64,000 bases of DNA from NCBI GenBank assembly GCA_022661535.1, contig JAKULF010000006.1, forward strand, positions 2,289,001-2,353,000, written 5' to 3'. Source of the stretch: Eutypa lata. Taxonomy: Eukaryota; Ascomycota; Sordariomycetes; Xylariales; Diatrypaceae. The position numbers were made by a program, and so were the translations under genes. The stretch's first letter is position 1. Every line of letters begins with the position of its first letter. This document shows, piece after piece, positions 44,540 through 54,539 of the stretch. Under the pieces are notes generated by a model. That model ran no database searches. It saw only the letters and a program-made list of their open reading frames with translations, and was not told where the DNA came from.

Positions 44540-45894
44540 ATGGGAGACAGCAGCAACGTCACGATAGTAGACGACAAGTCGCCAATATGCATACCCTTCA
44601 TTCTAGAGAGACTCCATGAGTACGAGACCTCATCACCATCATCATTAGCCGTGAGCGAGGCGACGGCGAGGAAGCCGTTCATCATCGGGCTCAACGGCGT
44701 GCAGGGCGTGGGGAAGACGACGCTGGTGCAGGCGCTCGCGACGAAGCTGCGGTGCGACGAGGGGCTCGAGACCCTCGTCTGCAGCCTCGACGACCTGTAC
44801 CTGACCCACGCGGACCAGAGGGCGCTCGCGGCCGCGCACCCGGACAACCAGCTCGTGCAGGTCCGGGGGGAGCCTGGTAAGTTTGTTTGTTTGTTTGTTT
44901 ATGATTTGCGTCCCGAATTCACCCATCGACGCTCACATGAGTTGATCTATGTTGAGCGCAACGACGTCCGTGTCTCCCCCGCGATAATATGTTGATGTTA
45001 TTTGTGATGTGATGTGATGTGATGTGATGTGATAATTAATACTCCTCATTTCCTCCACAACAGGCACGCACGACATGGAACTAGCGCGGCGGTTCTTCGC
45101 GGCTCTCTGCACCGGCGAGCGGACCAAGGTGCCGCAGTACGACAAATCGCTGTTCGCGGGGGAGGGCGACCGGGTGCCGGAGTCGGAATGGGAGACGGTC
45201 AACGACACGAGCGCCGGGCAGCGGCCCGTGCAGGTGGTCATCTTCGAGGGGTGGTGCGTCGGGTTCCGGCAGCTGAGCGCCGCCGAGGTGGCGGAGAAGT
45301 GGCGGGCGCCGAGCCGGACTTGTGAGTACTTATCTATCTATCTATCTGGTGTTCTATGTTCTTTCCGAGTATTCCTTTAGACCATGCTTTTTTTCTTCTT
45401 TTTTTTTCTTTTTCTTTTCTTTTTTTTGTTGAGGGACAATCGGTTTCTCGAATGCATACGTACTATGTTTTATGCAGTTAAACGTATAAAAAGAAAGAGA
45501 AAAAAGAAGAGAAGACAGCTAGCTAACCAACTCCACACGATGATGGCTTACAGTGGGACGTCACAAGCTAGCGCACCTGGAGCTGGTCAACGAGCGGCTG
45601 GGCGCGTACGAAGCCGTGACGGGCCTGTTCGACGCATTCATCCACATCGACGCGGAGGACACGGGGTTCGTGTACGAGTGGCGGCGGGAGCAGGAGGTGC
45701 GGCTGCGGCGGGAGAAGGGGACCGGGATGACGGACGAGCAGGTCGTGCGGTTCGTCGACGCCTACTACCCCGCGTACGAGCTGTTCTCCGACCAGCTGAG
45801 GCGCGGCCTGTTCCCGGCGGACACGCAGCCCGGGCGCCAGCTGCGGCTCGTGGTGGGCAAGGACAGGAAGGTGAGGCAGACGATCGTCATTTGA
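44540..45894 (+). CDS. D-glycerate 3-kinase-like P-loop kinase, Tda10-like (311 aa)
   Basis: ATP-dependent small-molecule kinase of the yeast Tda10/plant GLYK group. Exons 44540-44876, 45064-45321 and 45554-45894 join in frame. The Walker A motif G-V-Q-G-V-G-K-T is at residues 53-60, a SLDDLYLT block follows, and VVIFEGWCVGF is the Walker-B-like strand. The third exon carries the FIHIDAED and EQ-x-x-R blocks. Introns are longer than elsewhere (187 and 232 nt). They contain microsatellites: TTTG and GTGAT repeats in the first, TATC repeats and pyrimidine tracts in the second. Exons are GC-rich. It probably phosphorylates D-glycerate for photorespiration-like or serine catabolism, but the fungal substrate is uncertain. 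Confidence 0.9.
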
Positions 45895-46235
45895 CTGGCA
45901 AATAAATACCTAGAGGCGAGTGGATTGATGGATGGATGGGTGGATGGACGGGTATGCATATATAGATAGACGGGTAGCCGTGAGCGAATAAGTATGTATG
46001 GGGGTATCTTACTAGCTGGCTAAACTCAACTATGGCATGGCGCTTGATACCGCGATATATATACAGCAGCAGCAATAGAACAACGCTCAAGTCTCTAAAA
46101 ATGACTTTATCATCATCGTTATCATAACAATCCATTGTGCAAGCAAAGCGACACAGCATAGCTTCCTTTCGTAGTATAGCACCGCATTCCGACACCCTGC
46201 CAAAACCTCCAACCCGTGGTCTGTAGCTGTGCTCT
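45895..46235. other. Convergent spacer, 0.34 kb
   Basis: Between the 3' ends of the kinase gene and ecm11. It contains GATG/GGAT short repeats at about 45925-45955. No gene. Confidence 0.4.
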
Positions 46236-47852
46236 TCAGCTATCCTCGCAATCAATCTCCTGACCTTTCATCAGACCTTCGCCTTTACTCTTCATATCCG
46301 CTACTTTAGTGTTAATGTGGTTTATCTTTTTCCTGACATCTTCCTCGCGCTGGGCAATTTCATTTTCGAACTTCTCTATCATTGCTCGCTTGGCTTGGCG
46401 GGCTTCCTTGAGGCGGTGCGTAACATCTGCAAACCTCTCGAGGAACCAGTCACCAGAGCTCTCCCAGTCTCCCACGGACATCTTAGTGAAGAACTCTACT
46501 TGGGTTTCCTGGTCCTTGTCCAGAAAGTGGTCGAGCTTTTCAGGCAGAGTACCTTTGAGAGGGTAATCGACTGACTGCGCTTCAGCTTGAGCGGGATCGA
46601 AGTCGAATGCCTCCTCCCTAAGCTTGGTGTAATTCATTTTTGCAAGGGCGCTGTCATCGTAATCAAGCTCAAATGAACGCTTTCTTGAACTGGAGTGGTG
46701 TTTCTCTGCAGCTGGCCGAGGCATTGCGCTTTCGTGGAGACCAGTCCTGGCCTTGGTGTTTCTAGAGAAGAGTTGCCGGGCAACTTGGGGTTTGGTTTTC
46801 GCTGTTGGCTTTGGTGTTGGCTGTTGGTCCATAGTTTCGTCTTCCGAGTCAGGATGGCTCACCACCGGAGTGTCCGTGTCGGCAAAGATGGTCGACCGAT
46901 GGGGCTCGTGAGTCTTAACTCTTAAGCGTCCAATAGCTGGCTGAGACTCTTCCATTCCATTTTCTGAATTCTGGTATGCGTGTTGTATGGCAGGGGAAAG
47001 GGGGTTGTCTTCCGGTGAGGATGTAGCCCGTTCAGAGAAAGAACCACGTTGACTGGTCCGGATGGGCAGTTGTTTTGAGTGGTGAAGCCGCTTGTTTGAG
47101 GGCGAGACCTTCTCAGGAGAAGTCTGGTAAGGACTGTCCTCCGAGTACTGATCAGAGTCAGGCTGAGCGACTCTCTTGAAGCCGCCGCGGTGATTTCTAG
47201 CATCAGGTGTAGAAGCACTTCTGGTCAGAGGCATCCCAACCTGTTCGAATACGCCACTCGGTCCTAGAATAAAGGGTGGATAATCTTCTTGGTTAGGAGG
47301 TTCCCGCTTATAGGGTCGATGACGTGGAATCTCGCGTTGCTTGTGGCTAGGCTCCGGCACCGGTGCATGATAGTTGGAAGGAAGGCCTGAATTGACATCC
47401 ACATTACTAGCTGTGTCGCTTGCCAAAGAACCTTCTATAGTAGACCCTTCCCAGAAGGGTGGTGGCCTCGTGGCCTGAGTAGCACTTGAGCTTGCAATAG
47501 TTCTAGCTCGGGTCATTGGTAGAGATCCCTCTCGGTAGTGGCCTAAACGGCTAGGCCGAGGGGGAATTCGCGTCGCTGCCCCTGCTGTTATTGAAGCAGC
47601 AACTCGGTCGGCATTTGCATTGATGATAGGTGAGCGTGACGGAGGCTGTGTGTTGTCCTGTACTGAGGAAGGTAACGGCTGTGTCTGATAGACGTGGCGC
47701 TTCTGAGTGCCACCAAGGTTATCAAATCCCGAAGCCGAAGCCGAAGTAACGGGTTGACTGTGGCTGTGGCTATGGCTATTACTAAGCCCGGCGTTCGTAA
47801 CCCAAGCCTGCATCTTGGTCTTTGAATATTTCAAGAAGTGACTAGGTAGCAT
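46236..47852 (-). CDS. ecm11: Ecm11-domain protein (538 aa)
   Basis: Long disordered protein with a conserved C-terminal Ecm11 domain. The N-terminal about 370 residues are Ser/Pro/Gln-rich, with a short (HS)n run near residue 27 and many SP/TP sites. The C-terminal about 150 residues contain YTKLREEAFDFDP, then a helical, charged region (FLERFADVTHRLKEARQAKRAMIEKFENEI) that should form a coiled coil. In yeast, Ecm11 works with Gmc2 in the synaptonemal-complex central element and is SUMOylated; a meiotic role is therefore expected but not proven here. The start is the ATG at 47852; another in-frame ATG lies 13 codons later and may be the true start. No intron found. Confidence 0.8.
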   Translation of the reverse strand: MLPSHFLKYSKTKMQAWVTNAGLSNSHSHSHSQPVTSASASGFDNLGGTQKRHVYQTQPLPSSVQDNTQPPSRSPIINANADRVAASITAGAATRIPPRPSRLGHYREGSLPMTRARTIASSSATQATRPPPFWEGSTIEGSLASDTASNVDVNSGLPSNYHAPVPEPSHKQREIPRHRPYKREPPNQEDYPPFILGPSGVFEQVGMPLTRSASTPDARNHRGGFKRVAQPDSDQYSEDSPYQTSPEKVSPSNKRLHHSKQLPIRTSQRGSFSERATSSPEDNPLSPAIQHAYQNSENGMEESQPAIGRLRVKTHEPHRSTIFADTDTPVVSHPDSEDETMDQQPTPKPTAKTKPQVARQLFSRNTKARTGLHESAMPRPAAEKHHSSSRKRSFELDYDDSALAKMNYTKLREEAFDFDPAQAEAQSVDYPLKGTLPEKLDHFLDKDQETQVEFFTKMSVGDWESSGDWFLERFADVTHRLKEARQAKRAMIEKFENEIAQREEDVRKKINHINTKVADMKSKGEGLMKGQEIDCEDS

Positions 47853-48856
47853 TTGAACAATGAGGAAGTACCTTATTGGTTTGCTGGCGTCTCATAAACA
47901 AGGTCAGCAAGAGAAAGAATCTTGTCTATTTTTCTGGTCGTTTACGCGTATGATGATGTTTATTACTTCAGCATATGCTTTATTCTTGGTTTGACGTGTT
48001 TCTTACGCCAATGCCCGTCAAAACGGGTGGACGAGAGACGAAGTCGCGTGTTATGTATATGCTGCCATTCTGCCTAATGCAACAAGAAAGTCGGGTTGCA
48101 ATGATACCTCCTTGAACGGCTGGGGAAACGTCAAGGTGATGCAGACCGTAATGATCCAATGAACAGGAGATATGGTTGTTCAGAATGGTGGAGATTCGCT
48201 GCGTCTCAAGAAATCAAGAGCTCTAAGATGCCTGTGTGGCGCGCGATCATGTGACTGGAGAGCAACTAATTAAAAGCCTGGGCCTACCTGCCAGCTCCTG
48301 CCTAGGTACGCAGTTAGTTAGAGTTACACTAAGAGCAACGGTGCAGGTGCAGGCCAGCTTGGGCATCCAACCAAAACCCCCGCATTTCTTTTTACCTTTA
48401 GCAATCGCCCTCCATAAAATGGTTTGTGATGCCTTCAACCGTTCAATGTTCAACTCTTTGATTGTGCGCGCCTCTAAGAGGTCGCCTCACCTCCGAAATC
48501 CGAAATACTACATTGTATGCACCCTCGACGCAATGCGACGGTGAATTGTCTTGCATCACTCGCTGCACATTCTTTCTAGCCATTGATGAATGAGGGCGCG
48601 TCTAGTTGCACAAGTTGAACGAATCACAAATAGACGCGACTCGCGTCTAATGGCTGTTGGACAGCATGAGATGCATGCTTCTAAGTCTCGTGGTCTATTT
48701 ATTCTAGGGAAGGAGAAGTGATATGGTGCTAAGTTATCTTTGCCGTCTTTACCATATCTGACCGGCTTTCACAAAAAAGCCCATGGGCAAGAGGACGAAA
48801 TTCATTCGCCATATGTACGCCATCACGGAAATCAGCGCTACTCAGTTGCTATCCCA
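47853..48856. promoter_or_regulatory. ecm11 upstream region
   Basis: About 1 kb between ecm11 and the stop codon of the GNAT gene (both minus strand). One short open frame at 48236-48544 on the plus strand has no recognisable similarity. Otherwise nothing seen. Confidence 0.35.
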
Positions 48857-49846
48857 TTAAGCGATTGCCTTCTTCATAAAAAGAACGTCAACCACGTATA
48901 GCTCACCATTGCCCAGTGTCGCGGTATAGCCTTTATCCATCCTCTTGTATACCTCCCAACCTTGTCGACTGTACCAGTCTTGCGTCGCCATCTAAGCCAA
49001 TTAGTTTTTCAATCTCACATCCAGGGTCAGCATCGATAGACTTACCCGTGGAACAGTAAGGCCCCTATCTTGATATATCGCCTTTGCACCTAAGGGACTC
49101 AACTGTGATTCTTTTGCTATGGTGTCTAAAGCTAGCACCTTGGCGTTGAATTCTCTCAGAGTAAGTGCTTCGACCTGCGACATGGTCGCTACTCCAAACC
49201 CTCCCTTTTGCAAGGCGTAGGAGATGTAGAGCTGGTGGACCCAGACCACACCTTCTCTTGGAAGACCGAGTTGCTCATTCTCTTCGGGACTGTGTATATC
49301 AAGTGCTACATGACCAATCGGGATGAATTTTCTTCCAGTCGGCTGTCGCGGAGCTAGTCGAACTTCCCGTGCCGTATCTTCCAGTTTAGTTGCTTCCTAG
49401 AATACCTTTAGTTGTGTCTCTTGAAGCATTATGATAGAATCTCACCTGTGGGTATGCCTTGATATGGGTTTCAAGAAGCCTCTCTCGCTCAGGAACGATG
49501 TCTGTGAAGACCTGCAATACTTAAGCCGATGCTAGAAGATCTCTATAGTATTGGGCTACGTACGATCCAGTAAAATATTCTGCCCCCTTTCTTTGCCGAT
49601 TCAATATATGATGGGACTTCTTCTGCTCTCCAGCCACAGGCGACGCGCTGTTCGTACATCCGTTGCACCTGTTCTGTGCTCAGATGGTCCCATGGTATGA
49701 GCTGTTTTCATGAATTAGCTGGTTGCTCATTGGCGGTCGGACGACCTGGTTGTGAGCAGCTTAGGTGTAACCTATGTCTACTCGACTACACCGGTGGCCG
49801 GACCCCGGTGACTCACCTCTACTTTCCACGCGTGCTTCGATGCCAT
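48857..49846 (-). CDS. GNAT-family N-acetyltransferase (5 exons, 239 aa)
   Basis: Acetyl-CoA-dependent acetyltransferase. Exons on the minus strand are 49817-49846, 49564-49701, 49446-49511, 49046-49396 and 48857-48991. Introns are 115, 52, 49 and 54 nt, all GT-AG and all in phase 0. The central acetyl-CoA region reads VWVHQLYIS followed by LQKGGFGVATM, a Q-x-x-G-x-G variant of motif A. The last exon begins DWYSRQGWEVYKR, the common Y-x-x-x-G-W/F motif B end. The first exon codes for only ten residues (MASKHAWKVE) and is the least certain part. Substrate unknown; fungal members act on amines, amino acids or proteins. Confidence 0.82.
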
Positions 49847-50379
49847 ATCGCCTTCTTGACAATATGTGACGGTGATGGGGTGAATCTGGAATGACTATTT
49901 TGTTAAGATATTGGCCTTATAGCAAAACCAGTTCACAGAATCTTTGCTTTCATTTTGGGAAGCAACCAAGGGGGGATATCTTATATTCGTATTACCTACT
50001 GTAGGTTCAGGGTTGAGTCACACATGAATGCTCCACAGCACCTTTTACAGGCATCCTTGAAGACTTTATCATCCGACCAGGGTCAAGCTGAGCTCATCTA
50101 TTATCATCTCGGGCCACTTCTTACAATCTCAGTCACCAACTTACCAATGTGAGTTCATTACTTTGGAGACTGAACACCACAGCGCTATATGAAAGGTTCT
50201 ATGTAGTTTAAAGAGCATAGTTCTATTGTCCATATTGGCGCATTTTTACTGGATGAGTACGAATTTATAGTATAATAATGCATTTTGTTCCAACCCGCAT
50301 GGGGGCCCATAGCTACGCTACCAATTCGTTCACTTAGGTTGATGTTCGTCGTTGGATCCCATACGTGTAGTTATCGCTT
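49847..50379. other. Spacer, 0.53 kb
   Basis: Upstream of the GNAT gene and downstream of the drug-efflux MFS gene (both minus strand). No gene recognised. Confidence 0.4.
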
Positions 50380-52436
50380 CTAATTAGGTATGTCTGACGG
50401 CTTTTCTGTCATGTGATTTATTTCGGACTCCCTCGGCGTATTCCCTTGTGTCCCTAACCGAATGAAGGGTGAGAAAAAGAGACTGAGGGCTGCGAGTGCC
50501 ACCGATACCTGGAACGTCCTCGTATACTTGAGCATGGGGTCCTCAATGCCCTTTGGTGTCAGTTCAATCGAGCTAAATACCGCTGTTGAGATCCCCATAA
50601 CGACAGCCTGCATAAGCCGTATAACAACGTTAAAGATACCCCCAGCCAGGGACTGCTGGTGACTTGGCAATGACTGCATCACGTATATCTGGATAGCGGC
50701 GACATTAGTTATAGCAACTTAGGCGGCGAGAAACGAAAGGACAGTGTAACTCACGTTGGCGACGTTGAATTGAAAGTCTGCTCCCGCAACGTTCAAGACG
50801 AAAGTCGGGAACATAAAAGCCCAGTAATTGCTATCGGGCTTCATGAATGAGACGAGTAAGCTGGCAGCAAGATAGCACACGCTACCAAATGCCATAAGAA
50901 CGGTGTTATTGACGCGATGCAAGATGCGGCCGGCGATAATGTTCCATATCAGCCCGCCGATAGCCATAGGGAGCATGCGGACAGCGATGTTCAAAGTACT
51001 CAGGCGTTGTAAGTCTTGCATGAAGAAGGCAGCCCACTACAGTGTATCACGTTAGCGATCTCCAGATACGACGAGGAAGGGGGGGAGACATAAGTAGCCC
51101 CGGAAATCGCTTACGAAAGAAATAGACGTAAACCCCATATTTCCGAGCAGCACGACAAGCATGATCTATAGTTAATGATTAGCGAATGTTCTACAACGAA
51201 ACGCGGCATCGCTACCTACGAAGCTGAAGTTGCGGTCCTTCCATATGTGCGGTGGCATCAGCGGAGTCGGGAACACCCTCTCCCACAGGACGAAGACGAC
51301 GAGCGCGACGGCGCCGACCACGAGCAGCGCGATAACTTCTGGACTAGCCCAGCCATCCTCAGGTCCTAAACTAATTGCGCGTTAGCACAGAGACTCGAAA
51401 GTATACTTAAATATATTGGAAAGAGCCAGCACTCACGTCAACCCCGCTGTGAACATGCCGGTACCGAACACGGTAAGGATAGTACCGACATAATCGAAGC
51501 GGCGCAGGGCGCCAAGGCGCTCTCGGAAGGGAGCGCGGTCGAAGCTCTCGACGCTGGGGACGGCCCAGACGGCGAGGGCGGTGAAGACCGCCCAGATGAT
51601 ACACAGCAGGATGAAGGCGGCGCGCCAGCTCGAGAGCTGGACGGCGATGCCGCACAAGATAGTGCCGAAGGCGAAGCCGAGCGGGTTCCCGGACGAGAAA
51701 GCCGAGAAGGCGACGTTCTTGCGGCGCGAGGGCGACGCGTACGCCGCGCCTAGGATGCCGATGGCGGGCGGCACCACCATGGCGGAGAACAGGCCCAGCA
51801 CCCCGCACACACTCAGGAGCCAGAAGGGGTTCTGCGCGAAGGCGAGCAGCAGCGAGAACGCGCTGAATAGGCCTAGCCCTGCGACGAACATGGGTTTTCG
51901 GCCGAGCAGGTCGGCTAGTTGGCCGAGGGGGAGCTGGAACGCGCCAGCTACGAGGCTGTTTATCCGGTCAGAGTTAGGTATCTATAATAAGGGGATGTAT
52001 CGAAAGGCTTATCTAGAGGTGTCCGGAGAGGACAGGGAGGGAAGGGGGAAGGGGGGAACACCCACGAAGTAGCCGCCGCAATCCAGGCGATCTGACCCTG
52101 AGTCATTTTTAAGTCCTGCGAGACAGCCACCGTGATGATCTGCGCCATGCCGGCTAGGAACGATGTTGTGGCCGTCGCCACGGTCGCCATTAGGACAAAC
52201 GACATCTCCTGGAGCGTGTTGGCGAAGCACTCGGGCCGGTCACCAAACGTCGAGACGACCCGGGCGAGGGACACCGCCGCTCCTTGCTCCACATCTCCTC
52301 CGGGGACAGCATCCTCCGTAATGAGACCATCGTCCTTGGAGCTCGAGTCGTCGGGTGGAGTCTCGGTCTCGGTCGAAGTCCCGGGATTCTCGACGCTGGA
52401 GAGCGATACCTCTGCGATTTTCGACGCTGGCTCCAT
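50380..52436 (-). CDS. MFS drug-efflux transporter, DHA2/Atr1-like (560 aa)
   Basis: Proton antiporter-type major facilitator, probably exporting drugs or metabolites at the plasma membrane. Six exons on the minus strand (52066-52436, 51437-51955, 51220-51370, 51115-51165, 50755-51036, 50380-50688) join in frame. One acceptor (at 51371-51372) was chosen over a nearby AG because it restores TLGPEDGW. An acidic Ser/Pro-rich N-terminal tail of about 70 residues precedes the helices. The MFS motif A is G-Q-L-A-D-L-L-G-R-K-P. The AFSSGNPLGFAFG block is typical of Atr1/aminotriazole-resistance-type exporters. The 51-nt fourth exon codes for a single helix. No biosynthetic partner lies beside it, so general resistance is the simplest role. 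Confidence 0.88.
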
Positions 52437-53000
52437 CGTGCTGGTCTTTTCCCTGTGGACTCCCGAAAAGATAGTAGGAGTAGCACTTGGAATATAGACA
52501 GACGGCTATCTATACACCGTGCTCAAAAGCACGGATTTATATACTTAGATACTAGCTTAAAAGACTACCCACCCGTGGGCTGATGAATGATAGTATAGCC
52601 GGTAGGCTATAACGACTAACTAGGGGTAGCAATGGAAGATTCCCTGCTATGCTTAATTAAGTAACCCCCATATACGGTTACGGTCGGCCACAGGGTTGAC
52701 TGTGACATGGGCACTTTTTTACAGTATGGGCTTACCCTAGTGTAAGTTTAGTAAAATTCTTATACAATTAAGCCAAAACATAATATTTTTATAATAAATG
52801 TATGCATTTAAAGATTAATTTAACTTTAGCTGTTATTTTCTTTATACCTTACACCTTGGCTGCCACTACCTTAACTGCCATTATTTAAGCTTTTATTATA
52901 AAATGTACGAAATTCTACTTATTGCCCAAAAAAAAAAAAAACCTTTGTAATACATCCATTATAAATTCCTTTAGTATGGGACTTTTTTTGGTGTTACACG

Positions 53001-53090
53001 CTACAGGTGGGATTCGAACCTACGAGGTTAGTTTTACGAATTTACGGCTACAGATTTTACACCTACAGACTTCACCACTATACTACAGAC
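53001..53090 (-). other. tRNA-like sequence with pol III A- and B-box
   Basis: On the minus strand, TAGTATAGTGG (A-box-like) is followed about 60 nt later by GGTTCGAATCC, a perfect B-box. The T arm can pair 4 of 5 bases, but the acceptor ends do not pair well, so this is not a normal tRNA. It may be a decayed tRNA gene or a tRNA-derived (SINE-like) segment captured by the TIR element. Confidence 0.5.
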
Positions 53091-53319
53091 TACACTAGTC
53101 ACATATTATCCATTCTACCTACAAAAGGAACTGTTTTATCCACATATATATAAGTAGGTCTGCGCCTGCACTTAAGATTTTAGCCGACCTATAGCCGAGC
53201 TAAGTGGTCAAAGCTGCCACCTATCTAGAAATCTTTAAGTGGTCCATGCACCACCACTTAAGTCTTCAAAAAAATCACCACTTAGGTTATCAACAGCTTC
53301 ATTACAATTACAAACTTAT

Positions 53320-53386
53320 ACAGACCTATACAGACCTATACAGACCTACAGACCTACAGACCTACAGACCTACAGACCTACCTAGG
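53320..53386. repeat. CAGACCTA short tandem repeat
   Basis: Repeats of CAGACCTATA and then CAGACCTA, about eight copies, inside the TIR element. Confidence 0.8.
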
Positions 53387-53799
53387 TGGTCAAAGCTCAA
53401 AGGTGCACCCACCTATCCTGCCACCACTTTAGCAATCCTTAAGTGGTCAGTGCACCACCACCTAGGTTGTCAACAGCCACCACTTAGGTTATCAACAGCT
53501 TCAAAGGCTAGGTAAGTCGTCGAAAGCCTTCAAAGCTAGGTCAAAACTAGGTGGTCAAAGCTAAATCAACAGCTAGGCCTTCAAAAGCTAGGTGGTAGGA
53601 GCTTAGGTGGCTAGTATAAGTGGCTAATGGGTAAGTGGCTAGTGTGTAAATGGCAATTTAGGTGTATGTAAATAAGTAATTATAGGTCTGGTTTAATGCA
53701 TATTAAGGATTACCTTAATTACATACGCTAAAATTAGTGTAGGGTGCACCCATTAAAAAAAAAGTGAAAAAGTGCCCATGTCACAGTCAACCCTGTGGC

Positions 53800-54539
53800 T
53801 ACCCCTATACGGTACAAGCATCGCGCGATTTCGCTGCTACCCACAACTCAAGCCTAGTATAACAGGGGTGTAGTTTATTACGTATACCGCATTAGCATGT
53901 GTGCCTTCGATACAGCACTACACAACTATTTGGCAAGGTGTGGATATACTCCTTATTTACCGATTAACAAACCATTATCAACACTTAACTGATGAGAGAG
54001 AGGCTTTGGGGATCAGCAACGTTGACAGTGGGCCCCATTGGATTCCGGGACCCAGGTGTCGGCTTCGGCCTCGGCAGTTCGGAGGAGGCACCCTGACACC
54101 GCATAAAAAGCATGGCGGGCGCGCGCTGTCTTCTCCTATTCGCCAGTGGTTAGTTTGGATTCCAATATTCACTAGACTACCCGACATCGGTTCATGATTT
54201 GATTTGGGCAATAAGTAATCGTCTAGCGGGTCTCAAGCCATCCATGCAAACCATCGTGCTCATCATCTGGCTTAGTCTTGAGAGACCATTTCTCCCTTGA
54301 AGTCTTAGGTGAAGACGTCGATCGTAGAGAATGTTGTCTTAACTAATTTCGAGTGTGATGGTTCCCTCTCCTGTTAGAGACGGCATGACTTAGACTCGGA
54401 GAACCCTAATCCTGAAGACACGACACGGCAACAAGTATTATACGTTTGCAGACTTCAAACGAAGCTTAGCAAAATTGCCAAACGGCCATTCATAAACATT
54501 AATTTCGAGGCTACGAACCTGACAAGGTTCGATGTATTA
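53800..54539. other. Spacer, 0.74 kb
   Basis: From the TIR element to the 3' end of the Utp21 gene. No supported gene; one open frame at 53901-54197 lacks similarity. It should hold the Utp21 3' UTR. Confidence 0.35.

Larger units (their letters stand above)
52687..53799. mobile_element. 1.1-kb TIR element, non-autonomous DNA transposon-like
   Basis: The ends are perfect inverted repeats of 33 bp, starting GCCACAGGGTTGACTGTGAC on both strands, with weaker similarity (ATGGG and ACCCTA blocks) continuing inward. The interior is AT-rich, has no transposase and contains tandem CAGACCTA-type repeats and many CACCACTTAGG/GTGGTCAAAG units. No target-site duplication directly abuts the ends. A loose direct similarity (ACCCC..TATACGGT..AC) exists in the flanks at about 52665-52682 and 53801-53815. 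It is probably a MITE-like derivative mobilised by a partner elsewhere in the genome. Confidence 0.75.

Noticed and set aside
48236..48544. Plus-strand open frame of about 100 codons upstream of ecm11
   Set aside because: No similarity or motif; lies in AT-mixed spacer where such frames occur by chance.
53001..53090. A functional tRNA gene
   Set aside because: Boxes A and B are present, but the acceptor stem does not pair and the anticodon arm is unclear; kept only as tRNA-like.
52437..54539. CRISPR-like array from the CAGACCTA repeats
   Set aside because: Units are contiguous short tandem repeats without spacers, in a eukaryotic genome.
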